A stretch of 64,000 bases of DNA from Amycolatopsis sp. WQ 127309 (GCF_023023025.1 NZ_CP095481.1:3720001-3784000), one strand, 5' to 3'; shown: positions 44,455 to 54,010, counted from the stretch's first letter. Notes: generated by a model not told the origin, from the sequence alone. Program-made: numbers and translations.

Positions 44455-44571
44455 GGCCGCTTCACCCGACGACTCGGCCAAGAAACAGCCATTTCACCGC
44501 CGTACCGGCAGACTCGGCGCACCGGGCTTGGGTATCGTCACGCCCAGCCACCTGATCTTCAGCACCGGGGA

Positions 44572-46089
44572 ATGATGACCGAGCCGAACGTGAATCCCGA
44601 GCAGCCCGGCGCGCGTGATGCCGACCGGCTGGGGCCGCGCCCGCTGGCGCGGCCGGCCGTCGATCCGGGGCAGGCCGCGGTGTTCGGCCGCCCGCAAGGG
44701 GTCGACGGGGCGTTCGACAAGCTCTACACCCCTCAGCAGGCCAACGGCGTCAAGCTGACGCCGCCCGCTCCCGAGTCGCTGGCCGAGGCGTTCAGCCGGC
44801 CGCCCGGGGCCGAAGGCGTTCTGCTGGAACGGCCGCGGGAGGCTGTCGGGGATGCGTCGCAGGCCGAGCCGCCGTTGTGGACCGGGACGGGTGATCCGTG
44901 GCGCGATCCGGGCGCCGGGGCCGTGCTCGCCGGGCCCGCGATGCCCGCCGAAGACGAGGAAAAGCCCGCTCGACGTCCGCCCGGGGCGTTGCTCAGCCTG
45001 CCCGAGGTGCTGTTCGGCCGCCGGGTGCAGCCGAAGGCGCTGATCCTGCTCGGGGTCGTCGCGCTGCTCGTCGGGGCCGTCGGCGGGCTCGTCGGCTGGT
45101 GGGCCGCCGACACCGGCACCGAGCTCACCGGCTCCGCGACGATCTCCGAAGCCGAGGCCGCCAAGGAACGCCCGGCCGGCTCGGTCGCCGAGATCGCCAA
45201 GCGCGTCTCCCCGGCCGTCGTCTCGCTCGAGGTGTTCAAGCCCGGCGCCGAGTCCGGCGAACAGGGCTCCGGCGTGATGATCGACCCGCAGGGCTACATC
45301 CTCACCAACGACCACGTGATCAGCTCCGCCGCCGCGGATCCGAGCGTCAAGATCACCGCGATCTTCATCGACGGCACCCGCACCGACGCCAAGCTCGTCG
45401 GCACCGACCCGAAGACCGACCTCGCGGTGGTGAAGGTCAACGTCACCAACCCGACAGTGCTGCAGATCGGCAAGTCCTCGGACCTGCAGGTCGGCGACAC
45501 CGTGATGGCCATCGGCTCGCCGCTGGCGCTGCAGAACTCGGTCACGGCGGGCATCGTCAGCGCGCTGAACCGGCCGATCACCGCCGGCGGCGACAACGGC
45601 GCCGCGCCGGTCACCTACGAAGCCATCCAGACCGACGCCGCGATCAACCACGGCAACTCCGGCGGTGCCCTCGTCGACGCCACCGGCGCGCTGGTCGGCA
45701 TCAACTCGTCGATCCGCTCGTCCAGCGCGGACGGCGGCAGCATCGGCATCGGCTTCGCCATCCCGAGCGACTACGCGATCAAGATCGCGAAGGCGCTGAT
45801 CAAGGACGGCAAGGTCCAGCACGCCGACATCGGCATCAACGCGTCCTCGACGGTCGCCGGCTCGTCCACGATGGGCGCGCAGGTCAAGAACGTCGCCCCC
45901 GGCGGCCCGGCCGCGAACGCGGGCATCAAGGAGGGCGACGTGATCACCAAGATCGGCACCCGCTTGGTCCGCGACTCCGCGGAACTGACGGTCGCGGTGC
46001 GCGCGCACGACGTCGGCGAGGTGGTCCCGGTGTCGCTGGCACGTGACGGTGCCAGCTTCGTCGTGGACGTAACTCTGGCTTCGGATTGA
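44572..46089 (+). CDS. htrA: Membrane-anchored HtrA-like serine protease with PDZ domain
   Basis: The 505-residue protein has a long disordered cytoplasmic N-terminus (1-150, Pro/Gly-rich), one membrane helix ([22 protein letters not shown], about 160-182), a trypsin-like domain with H248 (TNDHV), D283 (KTDLAV) and S363 (HGNSGGAL), and a C-terminal PDZ domain. It degrades or repairs misfolded extracytoplasmic proteins and is a classical member of the SigE envelope-stress block. GGGGA lies just before; ATG 44575 is an equally good start. Confidence 0.94.
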   Translation: MMTEPNVNPEQPGARDADRLGPRPLARPAVDPGQAAVFGRPQGVDGAFDKLYTPQQANGVKLTPPAPESLAEAFSRPPGAEGVLLERPREAVGDASQAEPPLWTGTGDPWRDPGAGAVLAGPAMPAEDEEKPARRPPGALLSLPEVLFGRRVQPKALILLGVVALLVGAVGGLVGWWAADTGTELTGSATISEAEAAKERPAGSVAEIAKRVSPAVVSLEVFKPGAESGEQGSGVMIDPQGYILTNDHVISSAAADPSVKITAIFIDGTRTDAKLVGTDPKTDLAVVKVNVTNPTVLQIGKSSDLQVGDTVMAIGSPLALQNSVTAGIVSALNRPITAGGDNGAAPVTYEAIQTDAAINHGNSGGALVDATGALVGINSSIRSSSADGGSIGIGFAIPSDYAIKIAKALIKDGKVQHADIGINASSTVAGSSTMGAQVKNVAPGGPAANAGIKEGDVITKIGTRLVRDSAELTVAVRAHDVGEVVPVSLARDGASFVVDVTLASD

Positions 46090-46165
46090 GTTCGGACGTT
46101 CGGCCTGCTTGAGCGGGGCCGGTGGCGAGTACCCTGAGCCAGTAGGTTCCGAGCGGAGGTTGACG

Positions 46166-46576
46166 GTGTTCGACAGTGTCGGATGGGGGGAAATCCTCGT
46201 CCTCATCATCGCCGGTCTTTTCATCCTCGGCCCGGAACGGCTGCCCGAGGCGGCGTCCTGGATGGCGAAGAGCGTGAAGAAGGTCCGCGACTTCGCGACC
46301 GGGGCGAAAGAGCAGCTCCGCGAGGAGATGGGCCCGGAGTTCGACCAGCTGCGCAAGCCGCTGGAAGACCTGCGCGGGCTGCGCAACTTCGACCCCAAGC
46401 GGGTGGTGACGCAGCACCTGTTCGACGGTGACAGCGACCCGCTCGGCCTCAAGGGCATCACCAACGGCGGCAACGGGACCAACGGCACGAACGGCTACAC
46501 CGCCGCGCAGACGAAGCCCCAGCCGGAGCCGCTGAAGCCCGGCGAGCGTCCGCCGATCGACCCGGACGCCACGTAG
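46166..46576 (+). CDS. tatB: Sec-independent (twin-arginine) translocase subunit TatB
   Basis: The 136-residue protein starts [29 protein letters not shown], the TatB membrane helix with the hinge Gly-Pro, then an amphipathic helix ([26 protein letters not shown]) and an Asn/Gly-rich tail (TNGGNGTNGTNG). It helps to receive folded Tat substrates. The GTG 46166 is chosen because GGAGG lies 6 bases upstream and the helix begins immediately. It follows htrA as in M. tuberculosis Rv1223-Rv1224. Confidence 0.95.
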   Translation: MFDSVGWGEILVLIIAGLFILGPERLPEAASWMAKSVKKVRDFATGAKEQLREEMGPEFDQLRKPLEDLRGLRNFDPKRVVTQHLFDGDSDPLGLKGITNGGNGTNGTNGYTAAQTKPQPEPLKPGERPPIDPDAT

Positions 46577-46584
46577 CTCACCGA

Positions 46585-46643
46585 AAGTCCGTGAATGCCA
46601 CATCGAGGGACTTCAGGTCCCTCGATGTGGCATTCACGGACTT
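46585..46643. terminator. Perfect 27-bp hairpin between tatB and mrp
   Basis: The arms 46585-46611 and 46617-46643 are perfectly complementary (beginning AAGTCCGTGAATGCCACATC) with the 5-base loop TTCAG. It lies between convergent stop codons, so it is a bidirectional terminator. Confidence 0.92.
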
Positions 46644-46649
46644 AAGGGG

Positions 46650-47795
46650 TCAGCGGCCCGCGGGCGTCACGTTCAGCATCATCCCGGCCAGCCCGCGCGC
46701 CCGGACCGTCAGCTTCTTCGCCGCTTCCTTCAGCACCACGGACGCCGGCGCGTCGGGCGCGGACAGCACCAGCGGTGTGCCCGAGTCGCCCTGCTCGACC
46801 AGGCGCGGGTCCAGCGGCACCTGGCCCAGCAGCGGGACCTCCGAGCCGATCGACTTCGTCAGCGAGTCCGCCACCGTCTGGCCGCCGCCCGAGCCGAAGA
46901 CCTCCAGGCGGGACCCGTCGGCCTGCTCCAGCCACGACATGTTCTCGATGACGCCCGCGACGCGCTGACGCGTCTGCAGCGCGATCGCGCCCGCGCGCTC
47001 GGCCACCTCGGCCGCCGCCTGCTGCGGGGTGGTGACGACCAGGATCTCCGCGTTCGGGATCAGCTGGGCCACCGAGATCGCGATGTCGCCGGTGCCCGGC
47101 GGCAGGTCCAGCAGCAGGATGTCGAGGTCGCCCCAGAAGACGTCGGCCAGGAACTGCTGCAGCGCGCGGTGCAGCATCGGGCCGCGCCACACCACCGGGG
47201 TGTTGCCCGGGGTGAACATGCCGATCGAGATCACCTTCACGCCGTGCGCCTGCGGCGGCATGATCATCGTGTCGACCTTGGTCGGCTTCTCGCGGGTGCC
47301 CAGCATGCGGGGGATCGAGTGGCCGTAGATGTCCGCGTCGACGACGCCGACCGAGAGCCCGCGCTGGGCCATCGCCGCGGCCAGGTTCACGGTGACCGAC
47401 GACTTGCCGACGCCGCCCTTGCCCGAGGCGATGCAGTACACCCGCGTCATCGAGCCCGGCTGGGCGAACGGGATCACCGGCTCGGTGGCCTCGCCGCGCA
47501 GCGACTTCCGCAGCTCGGTGCGCTGCTCGTCGTTCATGACGTCCAGCTCGACCCGGACGTCGGCGACGCCGGGGAGCTTCGAGACGGCGTCCTGCGTGTC
47601 CTTGGTCAGGGTCGCTTTCAGCGGGCAGCCAGCCACCGTCAGGTAGATCCCGACGGTGACGACGCCGTCTTCGCCGACGACGACGTCCTTCACCATCCCC
47701 AGGTCCGTGATCGGTTTGTGGATCTCGGGATCTTGCACGCTCTTCAGCGCGCTGCGGACGTCATCGACGCTGGGGAGCTGCTGAGTGCTGGTCAC
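46650..47795 (-). CDS. mrp: Mrp/ApbC-type iron-sulfur cluster carrier ATPase
   Basis: The 381-residue cytoplasmic P-loop protein has an N-terminal MIP18/DUF59 domain (VRSALKSVQDPEIHKPITDLGM) and an ATPase with the deviant Walker A SGKGGVGKSSVTVNLA. It also has GVVDADIYGHSIPRMLG and LLLDLPPGTGDIAIS. The CxxC pair of many Mrp proteins is replaced (ENMSWLEQADG), as in other actinobacterial Mrp. It delivers Fe-S clusters to apoproteins. The GTG start is at 47795. It is the third gene of the mgtE-like/DUF1003/mrp series, 10 bases after DUF1003. Confidence 0.93.
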   Translation of the reverse strand: MTSTQQLPSVDDVRSALKSVQDPEIHKPITDLGMVKDVVVGEDGVVTVGIYLTVAGCPLKATLTKDTQDAVSKLPGVADVRVELDVMNDEQRTELRKSLRGEATEPVIPFAQPGSMTRVYCIASGKGGVGKSSVTVNLAAAMAQRGLSVGVVDADIYGHSIPRMLGTREKPTKVDTMIMPPQAHGVKVISIGMFTPGNTPVVWRGPMLHRALQQFLADVFWGDLDILLLDLPPGTGDIAISVAQLIPNAEILVVTTPQQAAAEVAERAGAIALQTRQRVAGVIENMSWLEQADGSRLEVFGSGGGQTVADSLTKSIGSEVPLLGQVPLDPRLVEQGDSGTPLVLSAPDAPASVVLKEAAKKLTVRARGLAGMMLNVTPAGR

Positions 47796-47805
47796 CCCGT
47801 CGATG

Positions 47806-48315
47806 TTACGACCCGGTAGGAGCGCGGTTCGGTTTGGCCTTCCTGGGCTGGACGTCGAGGTCCTCCCGCAGCCGGTCCAGCTCGCCGCGCAGGTAGTCCC
47901 GGGTCGCCACCTCGCCGACCGCGAGCCGCAGCGCCGCCAGCTCCCGGGCCAGGTACTCGGTGTCGGCCTTGGTCTGCAGGGCCCGGTTCCGGTCCTCCTC
48001 CAGCGAGACGCGGTCGCGGTCGTCCTGCCGGTTCTGCGCGAGCAGGATCAGTGGCGCCGCGTACGCCGCCTGGGTCGAAAAGGCCAGGTTGAGCAGGATG
48101 AACGGGTACGGGTCCCACTGCAGCGACACGGCGGTGAGGTTCATCGCGATCCAGATGATCACCAGCAGCGTCTGCCAGAACAGGTACTTGCCGGTGCCGA
48201 GGAACCGGGCGACGCGCTCGGTGAGCCTGCCGAAGGTGTCCGGGTCGATGTTCAGCTTGAACCGGTTCTGGCTGCGGGGCTGGTCCAGCCGCCGTCCGGA
48301 CGTCAGCTCAGGCAC
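47806..48315 (-). CDS. DUF1003 membrane protein
   Basis: The 169-residue protein has the DUF1003 core: two membrane helices (FWQTLLVIIWIAMNLTAV and FILLNLAFSTQAAYAAPLILLAQNRQ) and a long C-terminal coiled coil (DRVSLEEDRNRALQTKADTEYLARELAALRLAVGEV). It is commonly next to MgtE-domain genes. Its role is unknown; a link to divalent-cation handling is inferred from context. GTG 48315 overlaps the stop of the upstream gene by 8 bases. Confidence 0.9.
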   Translation of the reverse strand: MPELTSGRRLDQPRSQNRFKLNIDPDTFGRLTERVARFLGTGKYLFWQTLLVIIWIAMNLTAVSLQWDPYPFILLNLAFSTQAAYAAPLILLAQNRQDDRDRVSLEEDRNRALQTKADTEYLARELAALRLAVGEVATRDYLRGELDRLREDLDVQPRKAKPNRAPTGS

Positions 48316-49606
48316 GTTCGGCCTCCAGTTGTTCGCCGGTCTCGCCGGTCGTGTCGTGCAGGCCGGTCTCGCGCCAGTCCTCGGGCAGCAGGTGGTCGAG
48401 GACGTCGTCGACGGTCACCGCGCCGATGAGGTGGTCCTCGGAGTCGACGACCGGTCCGCAGGTCAGGTTGTAGGCCGCGAAGTAGCGGGTGACCTCGGGC
48501 AGCGTCGCGTTGGGCCGCAGGGCGGCCAGCCCGGTGTCGACGGCGCTGGCCACCAGCTCCGCCGGCGGTTCGCGCAGCAGCCGCTGGAAGTGGACGACGC
48601 CGACGAAGCGCCCGGTCGGCGTCGCGGTCGGCGGCCGGCAGACGAACACCATGCTGGCCAGCGCCGGCGGCAGCTCGGCGTTGCGGATGTGCGCCAGCGC
48701 CTCGGCGATCGTCGTGTCCGGCGTGAGGACCACCGGCTCGGGGGTCATCAGGCCGCCCGCGGTGTCGGAGGAGTAGGCCAGCAGCCGCCTGACCGGCGCC
48801 GACTCCTCCGGCTCCATCAGCTCCAGCAGCCGGCTCTGCTCGGCCGGGGCCAGCTCGGCCAGCAGGTCGGCGGCGTCGTCCGGGCTCATCGCCTCGAGGA
48901 TGTCGGCCGCGCGCTCCTCGGCGAGGTAGGACAGCAGCTCTTTCTGGTCGTCGTCGGGCAGCTCTTCGAGGACGTCGGCGAGGCGCTCGTCGTCCATCGC
49001 GTCGGCGACCTCGTGCCGGCGCTTGAGCGGCAGGTCGCGGATCGTCGCGGCGACGTCGACCGAGCGCATGGTGTCGAACAGCATGAGCAGCTGCCCGGCG
49101 CCCTGCTGCTGGCCGGTGATGTCGGTCAGGCTGAGCCCGGCCACCTCCGCCCACGGCAGCACCTGCATCGCCGAGCGGCGGCGGCCCAGCCCGACCCGCC
49201 GCTCCCGGATGGCGAGCTTGGCCAGCACCCAGTCGCGGGTGCGGGTCGGCTCCATCCCGGCGTCGACGACGGTGACGCGGGTGTCCGAGCCGGCCAGCGA
49301 CGCGTGCGCGTCCAGCAGCTGGCCGAGGACCAGGACCTCGTTGGGCCGCTGGTTGAACTGGCGCATGTTGACCGAGCCGGTGGCGAGCGTGACGGCGGTC
49401 GGCTCGATCGCGGTGACCCGCAGCATCGGCACGAAGACCCGCCGCCGGGTGGTCAGCTCGACGACCACGCCGAGGATCCGCGGCGGCTGCGTGTCGAGAC
49501 GCAACCCGGCGACGAGGTCGCGGACCCGGCCGATGGATTCGCCGTCCGGGCCGAACACCGGCAAACCCGACAGCTGAGCTGCGAAAACCCTGTTGACCGC
49601 CGCCAT
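48308..49606 (-). CDS. MgtE N-domain/CBS protein lacking the channel domain (Rv1232c-like)
   Basis: The 432-residue soluble protein has an N-terminal PRC-barrel-like part (SGLPVFGPDGESIGRVRDLVAG), the MgtE intracellular N domain (RHEVADAMDDERLADVLEELPDDDQKELLSYL) and a CBS pair (about 290-415, ending DHLIGAVTVDDVLDHLLPEDW). The five-helix Mg2+ channel of MgtE is absent, so it is probably a Mg2+-sensing regulator, not a transporter. The ATG 49606 has TAGGGT 7 bases upstream, a leaderless pattern. It overlaps the DUF1003 gene. Confidence 0.9.
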   Translation of the reverse strand: MAAVNRVFAAQLSGLPVFGPDGESIGRVRDLVAGLRLDTQPPRILGVVVELTTRRRVFVPMLRVTAIEPTAVTLATGSVNMRQFNQRPNEVLVLGQLLDAHASLAGSDTRVTVVDAGMEPTRTRDWVLAKLAIRERRVGLGRRRSAMQVLPWAEVAGLSLTDITGQQQGAGQLLMLFDTMRSVDVAATIRDLPLKRRHEVADAMDDERLADVLEELPDDDQKELLSYLAEERAADILEAMSPDDAADLLAELAPAEQSRLLELMEPEESAPVRRLLAYSSDTAGGLMTPEPVVLTPDTTIAEALAHIRNAELPPALASMVFVCRPPTATPTGRFVGVVHFQRLLREPPAELVASAVDTGLAALRPNATLPEVTRYFAAYNLTCGPVVDSEDHLIGAVTVDDVLDHLLPEDWRETGLHDTTGETGEQLEAERA

Positions 49607-49616
49607 GCCGCCGACC

Positions 49617-50525
49617 CTATCGGCTGGTCGCCCAGGCTGCGATTTCCGGCACTGTGACGAAGGCCGGGTCGTCGCTGTCCACGCCGTGTTCGGCGGACTC
49701 CTCGACCCGCCAGAGCCAGTTCTGCACGGCCCGCACCAGCGTCCAGGCGCGTGCCTTCCCGGCGTCCAGCTCCTGGGAGGCGACGATCAGGTCCAGCCGT
49801 TCGTCTAGTGTGGACTCGGTGAACCGGTTCCAGAACAACGGGATCACGCCGTACTCGAGGTCGCCGGACAGCGGCTTGGGGTCGATGACCAGCCACGGCT
49901 CGCGCTGCCCGGCGAGCACGTTCTGGAAGTGCAGGTCCTCGTTCACCAGCAGGTCGCCCGCGGACGGGCCCAGCTCGCGGCAGATCGCGACGGCGTCGTC
50001 GACGAGCCGCCGGTCGAACGGCTCGCCCAGCTCGGCCCAGTGCCGGGGGAGTTCCTCGACCAGCCCCGCGGCCTCGGCGCGGACGCTCCGGGTCAGCTCC
50101 GGCGGCGCGGGCACGGCCAGCCGCCGCGCCAGCCCGCCCAGGATCGGGACGGCTTCGCGCAGCGGGAGGTGATCGAGGGTGCGCCCGGCGTCGAGCCGCT
50201 CCAGCAGCAGGACGCCGTCGTCCGGTGCGGAGTCCAGCAGCAGCACCGCACCCCGGCCGGCCCATGTGGACAGTGCGACCGGCTCGTCGGTGGACTCGTC
50301 GTTGCGCCAGCCCAGTTTCAGCACCACCGGCGTGCCGTCGGCCCGGCGGGCGGGCTGGACGACGCCGACGTAGCCGTGCATCGCCTCGCCCTCGAACGTC
50401 AGGCCCCACTCGCGGGCGTACGCGGTGGCGAGAGCAGGCAGGGCGGCCAGCCAGGGGACGGCTTCGGGACCGAGCACGCGGGGTGCGCGGGCGGCGAAGA
50501 CCGGAGGCACGCGAAGGTCGGTCAC
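49617..50525 (-). CDS. Aminoglycoside/hydroxyurea antibiotic kinase family protein (APH(6)-like)
   Basis: The 302-residue kinase-like protein has the ATP-grip lysine in PVVLKLGW, the APH(6)/Hur segment VLLLERLDAGRTL, and the Brenner-type loop VNEDLHFQNVLAG, followed by LVIDPKPLSGDLEYGV. Members phosphorylate streptomycin-type aminoglycosides or hydroxyurea, but many chromosomal copies have other substrates. The GTG 50525 follows GAGG only loosely. No antibiotic gene cluster is adjacent. Confidence 0.85.
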   Translation of the reverse strand: MTDLRVPPVFAARAPRVLGPEAVPWLAALPALATAYAREWGLTFEGEAMHGYVGVVQPARRADGTPVVLKLGWRNDESTDEPVALSTWAGRGAVLLLDSAPDDGVLLLERLDAGRTLDHLPLREAVPILGGLARRLAVPAPPELTRSVRAEAAGLVEELPRHWAELGEPFDRRLVDDAVAICRELGPSAGDLLVNEDLHFQNVLAGQREPWLVIDPKPLSGDLEYGVIPLFWNRFTESTLDERLDLIVASQELDAGKARAWTLVRAVQNWLWRVEESAEHGVDSDDPAFVTVPEIAAWATSR

Positions 50526-50620
50526 GACCTCAGTCTGGTCGCCGCGTCCAGCGCGTTTCGCCCTGGTGGCCACGGGCGTACGCTGGGTTTTCAGGGGAAA
50601 TCGCAACCCCGGGAGCAGCC

Positions 50621-51532
50621 ATGGTGGTGGAGATCGTCAGCGCCGTCGTCGTACTGGGCGGAGCTTGGCTCGCGGCCGGCGTGCGCGTGGTCAAGCAGTA
50701 CGAACGTGGGCTCGTCTTCCGGTTCGGCCGGGTGCGGTCCCGGGTGCAGGAACCCGGCCTGAAACTGCTGGTCCCGTTCGTGGACCGGATGCAGAAGGTC
50801 AACATGCAGATCATCACGATGCCGGTCCCGGCGCAGGACGGCATCACCCGCGACAACGTCACCGTCCGGGTCGACGCCGTCGTCTACTTCAAGGTGATCG
50901 ACCCGGTCGTCGCCGCGGTCAACGTGCAGGACTACCGCGCCGCCGTCGGGCAGGTCGCGCAGACGTCGCTGCGCTCGATCATCGGCAAGAGCGAGCTCGA
51001 CGACCTGCTGTCGAACCGCGAGCACCTCAACGAGGGCCTGGAGCTGATGATCGACAGCCCGGCGCTCGACTGGGGCATCCACATCGACAAGGTCGAGATC
51101 AAGGACGTCGCGCTGCCGGAGGCGATGAAGCGCTCGATGTCCCGGCAGGCCGAGGCGGAGCGGGAACGCCGGGCGCGCGTCATCTCGGCCGACGGTGAGC
51201 TGCAGGCGTCGCACAAGCTCGCGCAGGCCGCGGCGACGATGGCCGACACGCCGTCGGCGATGCAGCTGCGGCTGCTGGAGACGGTGGTCCAGGTGTCGTC
51301 GGAGAAGAACTCGACGCTGATCCTGCCGTTCCCGGTGGAGCTGCTGCGCTTCCTCGACGCGCACACCCCGAAGCAGGCCGCGGCACCCGCGGCCCCGCCG
51401 GCGCCCGTCGCGCCGGCGATTCCCGAGGCCGCGCCGGAACCCGATGCGGTGGAAGCGAAACCGGAGGCGAACGGGCACGCGGCCCCGGCGCCGCGCACCC
51501 CCGGCGACGCGGCGCTGCCGACGTCCGACTAG
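50621..51532 (+). CDS. SPFH/Band 7 (slipin/stomatin-like) membrane protein
   Basis: The 303-residue protein has an N-terminal membrane anchor (VEIVSAVVVLGGAWLAAGVRVV), the SPFH domain (VKQYERGLVFRFGRVRS...NVTVRVDAVVYFKVIDP) and a coiled-coil flotillin-like region (EAMKRSMSRQAEAERERRARVISADGELQASHKLAQAA). An Ala/Pro-rich disordered tail follows. Such proteins form oligomeric membrane scaffolds. Often an NfeD protein is adjacent, but none is here. GGGAG precedes the ATG. The stop overlaps the convergent DUF4190 stop (CTAG). Confidence 0.93.
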   Translation: MVVEIVSAVVVLGGAWLAAGVRVVKQYERGLVFRFGRVRSRVQEPGLKLLVPFVDRMQKVNMQIITMPVPAQDGITRDNVTVRVDAVVYFKVIDPVVAAVNVQDYRAAVGQVAQTSLRSIIGKSELDDLLSNREHLNEGLELMIDSPALDWGIHIDKVEIKDVALPEAMKRSMSRQAEAERERRARVISADGELQASHKLAQAAATMADTPSAMQLRLLETVVQVSSEKNSTLILPFPVELLRFLDAHTPKQAAAPAAPPAPVAPAIPEAAPEPDAVEAKPEANGHAAPAPRTPGDAALPTSD

Positions 51533-52206
51533 CTGTCGAACTGGCCGTTCACGCCCAGGATGATGAACGTCGTGAAGAAGCCGACCCACAGCGCGACGAC
51601 GACGTAGCCGATGATCACGGCGGCCGTGGCGACCCCGCGGCCGCCGCCTTCGCCGCGGTTGGTGCGGCTCAGCGCGATGTGGCCCATGATCAGCCCGGGC
51701 AGCGCGGTGATGCCGGAGCAGAAGCCGAGGATCGAGCAGACCAGCGCGCCGATGGCGAGCGCGTTGTCCTGGGTGCGCGGGGCGCCCGGGTACGGCTGCG
51801 CGTACGGCGCCGGCGGCGCGTAGGGCGCGCCGTACGCCGGCGGGTACGGCTGCGCGTACGTCTGCTGCGGGTAGCCCGGGGCCGCGTACGGCGTGCCGGG
51901 GATGTGCGCCGCGGGCGTCTCGAACGCCCCCGGCGGCAGGCTCCCGGCGGCCGGGTACGGCGGCGGCGCCGTGGCACCGGCGACCGTCGTGCCGGCGGCC
52001 GTACCGCTCGCGACGGTGTGATCCGTGGCGGTGCTGTCCGAAACGGTGCTGTCGGCGATGGTGCTGTCCGGGACCGTGCTGTCGAACGTCGGGTCCGCGG
52101 TCGCGGGCGGTTCGTAGGACCCCGGGTCGTACGACGACGATTCGGTGGTCGACGGCGGGTCGTACGACGTGGACGGGTGGTCCTTGTCGCCGGACGGGTC
52201 GGTCAT
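51529..52206 (-). CDS. DUF4190 membrane protein with Ser/Thr repeat tail (larger copy)
   Basis: The 225-residue protein has a low-complexity N-terminal half with DST[VI]xD-like repeats (FDSTVPDSTIADSTVSDSTA) and a Pro/Tyr-rich stretch (PYAAPGYPQQTYAQPYPPAYGAPYAPP). DUF4190 helices follow (ALAIGALVCSILGFCSGITALPGLIMGHIAL and ATAAVIIGYVVVALWVGFF). The cytoplasmic tail would interact with partners; the function is unknown. It is a tandem paralogue of the next gene, 41 bases away. Confidence 0.85.
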   Translation of the reverse strand: MTDPSGDKDHPSTSYDPPSTTESSSYDPGSYEPPATADPTFDSTVPDSTIADSTVSDSTATDHTVASGTAAGTTVAGATAPPPYPAAGSLPPGAFETPAAHIPGTPYAAPGYPQQTYAQPYPPAYGAPYAPPAPYAQPYPGAPRTQDNALAIGALVCSILGFCSGITALPGLIMGHIALSRTNRGEGGGRGVATAAVIIGYVVVALWVGFFTTFIILGVNGQFDS

Positions 52207-52247
52207 CGCGGGCCCCCTCGGTGCGTGCAGGACCTCAACTTAGCCGG

Positions 52248-52673
52248 TCAGCGGAAGAGGCCGTTCGCGGCGCCGACCCCGAAGAAGAGGAGGAACCCCA
52301 GGATGTTGAGCGCGATCGCGGCGTAGCCGACGATGAACGCCGCCATCGCCAGGCCCTGGCCTTCCGCCTGACCGGCCTTGGCCTTGTTGTAGGCGATGTG
52401 GCCCATGATGATGCCCGCGACGCTGATCAGGAAGCACAGGAAGATGCCGGCGATCGAGCAGATCAGCGCGCCGACGGCGAGCCCGGAGCCTTCCTTCGGC
52501 TGCATCCCCATGCCGCCGGGGTACTGCGGGTAGCCGGGCTGCTGGTAGCCGCCCGGCGGGTACTGCTGGCCGTAGCCCGGCTGCTGGTAACCGCCCGACT
52601 GGGGCTGCTGGAAACCACCCGACGGCGGCTGCTGCTGCCCGTACGGGTCGTTCGGATCCTGCGGATAAGTCAT
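52248..52673 (-). CDS. DUF4190 membrane protein (smaller copy)
   Basis: The 141-residue protein has a Gln/Pro/Gly-rich N-terminus (YGQQQPPSGGFQQPQSGGYQ) followed by the DUF4190 core (GLAVGALICSIAGIFLCFLISVAGIIMGHIAY and AMAAFIVGYAAIALNILGFLLFFGV), two membrane hairpins. GGAGGAACC precedes the ATG. It is divergent from the acyl-CoA dehydrogenase. The tail composition resembles that of phase-separating or SH3-like partners, but this is only a composition note. Confidence 0.85.
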   Translation of the reverse strand: MTYPQDPNDPYGQQQPPSGGFQQPQSGGYQQPGYGQQYPPGGYQQPGYPQYPGGMGMQPKEGSGLAVGALICSIAGIFLCFLISVAGIIMGHIAYNKAKAGQAEGQGLAMAAFIVGYAAIALNILGFLLFFGVGAANGLFR

Positions 52674-52813
52674 GGTTCCTCCCCTTCCGGTCGCACTTTA
52701 CGGTGCTGAGGGGCCCGGGCGTGAGCGCCCTCATAGCAGGGTCGCCCGTTTCGGGTCATACTCACCGGTAACCCAGCGCCGGGAGCGGCGTCGTAACCGG
52801 AAAGGGAGCCGTG

Positions 52814-54010
52814 ATGGCCCGTCTCGCCCAGACCGCCGGCCTGTCCGACGTGCAGTCGGAGATCCTCGCGACCGTCCGCCAGTTCGTGGACAAGGAGGTC
52901 ATCCCGCACGCGCAGGAGCTCGAGCACTCCGACACCTACCCGGCCGACATCGTCGAGGGCATGAAGGAGATGGGCCTGTTCGGGATCACCATCCCGGAGG
53001 AGTACGGCGGGCTCGGCGAGTCGCTGCTGACCTACGCGCTCGTCGTCGAGGAGATCGCGCGGGGCTGGATGAGCGTGTCCGGCGTGATCAACACGCACTT
53101 CATCGTGGCGCACATGATCACCCGCCACGGCACCGAGGCGCAGAAGCGGCACTTCCTGCCGCGGATGGCGACCGGCGAGGTCCGGGGCTCGTTCTCGATG
53201 TCCGAGCCGGACCTCGGCTCCGACGTCGCCGCGATCAAGACGCGCGCCAAGAAGACCGACGACGGCTACGTCGTCGACGGCGCCAAGATGTGGCTGACGA
53301 ACGGCGGCTCGTCCAACCTGATCGCGCTGCTCGTCAAGACCGACGAGGGCGCCGAGAAGCCCCACCAGAACCTGACGGCGTTCCTCGTCGAGAAGCCCGA
53401 GGGCTTCGGCGAGGTGGCACCGGGCCTGACCATCCCCGGCAAGATCGACAAGATGGGCTACAAGGGCGTCGACACCACCGAAGCGGTGTTCGACGGCTAC
53501 AAGATCGGCGCGGACATGGTGCTCGGCGAGGCGCCGGGTAAGGGCTTCGCGTACATGATGGACGGTGTCGAGGTCGGCCGCGTGAACGTCGCGGCGCGGG
53601 CGTGCGGCATCGCGATCCGCGCGTTCGAATTGGCGGTGGAGTACGCCCAGCAGCGCAAGACGTTCGGCAAGGCGATCGCCGAGCACCAGGCCGTGGCGTT
53701 CAAGCTGGCCGAGATGGCGACCAAGGTCGAGGCGGCTCACTTGATGATGGTGAACGCGGCCCGCTTGAAGGACTCGGGCGAGCGCAACGACGTCGAGGCG
53801 GGCATGGCCAAGCTGATCGCGTCGGAGTACTGCGCGGAGGTCACGCAGGACTCGTTCCGCATCCACGGCGGTTACGGCTACTCGAAGGAGTACGAGATCG
53901 AGCGGCTCATGCGCGAGGCCCCGTTCCTGCTGATCGGCGAGGGCACGAGCGAGATCCAGAAGACCATCATCAGCCGCGGCCTGCTGCGCGAATACAAGTC
54001 CCGCTCCTGA
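52814..54010 (+). CDS. Acyl-CoA dehydrogenase
   Basis: The 398-residue flavoenzyme has the FAD blocks SFSMSEPDLGSDVAAIKTRA and MWLTNGG, and the C-terminal motif IGEGTSEIQKTIISR with the Glu before Gly-Thr as the catalytic base. Arg in QQRKTFGKAIAEHQAV contacts FAD. It oxidises an acyl-CoA; chain length is unclear. GGGAG lies upstream of the ATG (52814); GTG 52811 is possible. No beta-oxidation partner is adjacent. Confidence 0.92.
   Translation: MARLAQTAGLSDVQSEILATVRQFVDKEVIPHAQELEHSDTYPADIVEGMKEMGLFGITIPEEYGGLGESLLTYALVVEEIARGWMSVSGVINTHFIVAHMITRHGTEAQKRHFLPRMATGEVRGSFSMSEPDLGSDVAAIKTRAKKTDDGYVVDGAKMWLTNGGSSNLIALLVKTDEGAEKPHQNLTAFLVEKPEGFGEVAPGLTIPGKIDKMGYKGVDTTEAVFDGYKIGADMVLGEAPGKGFAYMMDGVEVGRVNVAARACGIAIRAFELAVEYAQQRKTFGKAIAEHQAVAFKLAEMATKVEAAHLMMVNAARLKDSGERNDVEAGMAKLIASEYCAEVTQDSFRIHGGYGYSKEYEIERLMREAPFLLIGEGTSEIQKTIISRGLLREYKSRS

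Larger units (their letters stand above)
43978..44571. other. Long rseA-htrA gap with terminator and two kinds of repeat
   Basis: This 594-bp gap holds no credible gene. From left to right it contains the rseA terminator (44003-44030), composite repeat copy C (44163-44274), and degenerate repeats of about 37-44 bp (44321-44454). A leftward frame rich in QAEP-like units is produced by the repeats. Confidence 0.7.

Noticed and set aside
44097..44522. Leftward frame with QAEP-like units between rseA and htrA
   Set aside because: It follows degenerate DNA repeats and a dispersed element; there is no start signal and no family resemblance.
49617..50525. Calling a dedicated streptomycin resistance gene
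   Set aside because: The family has many housekeeping members and there is no antibiotic cluster nearby.
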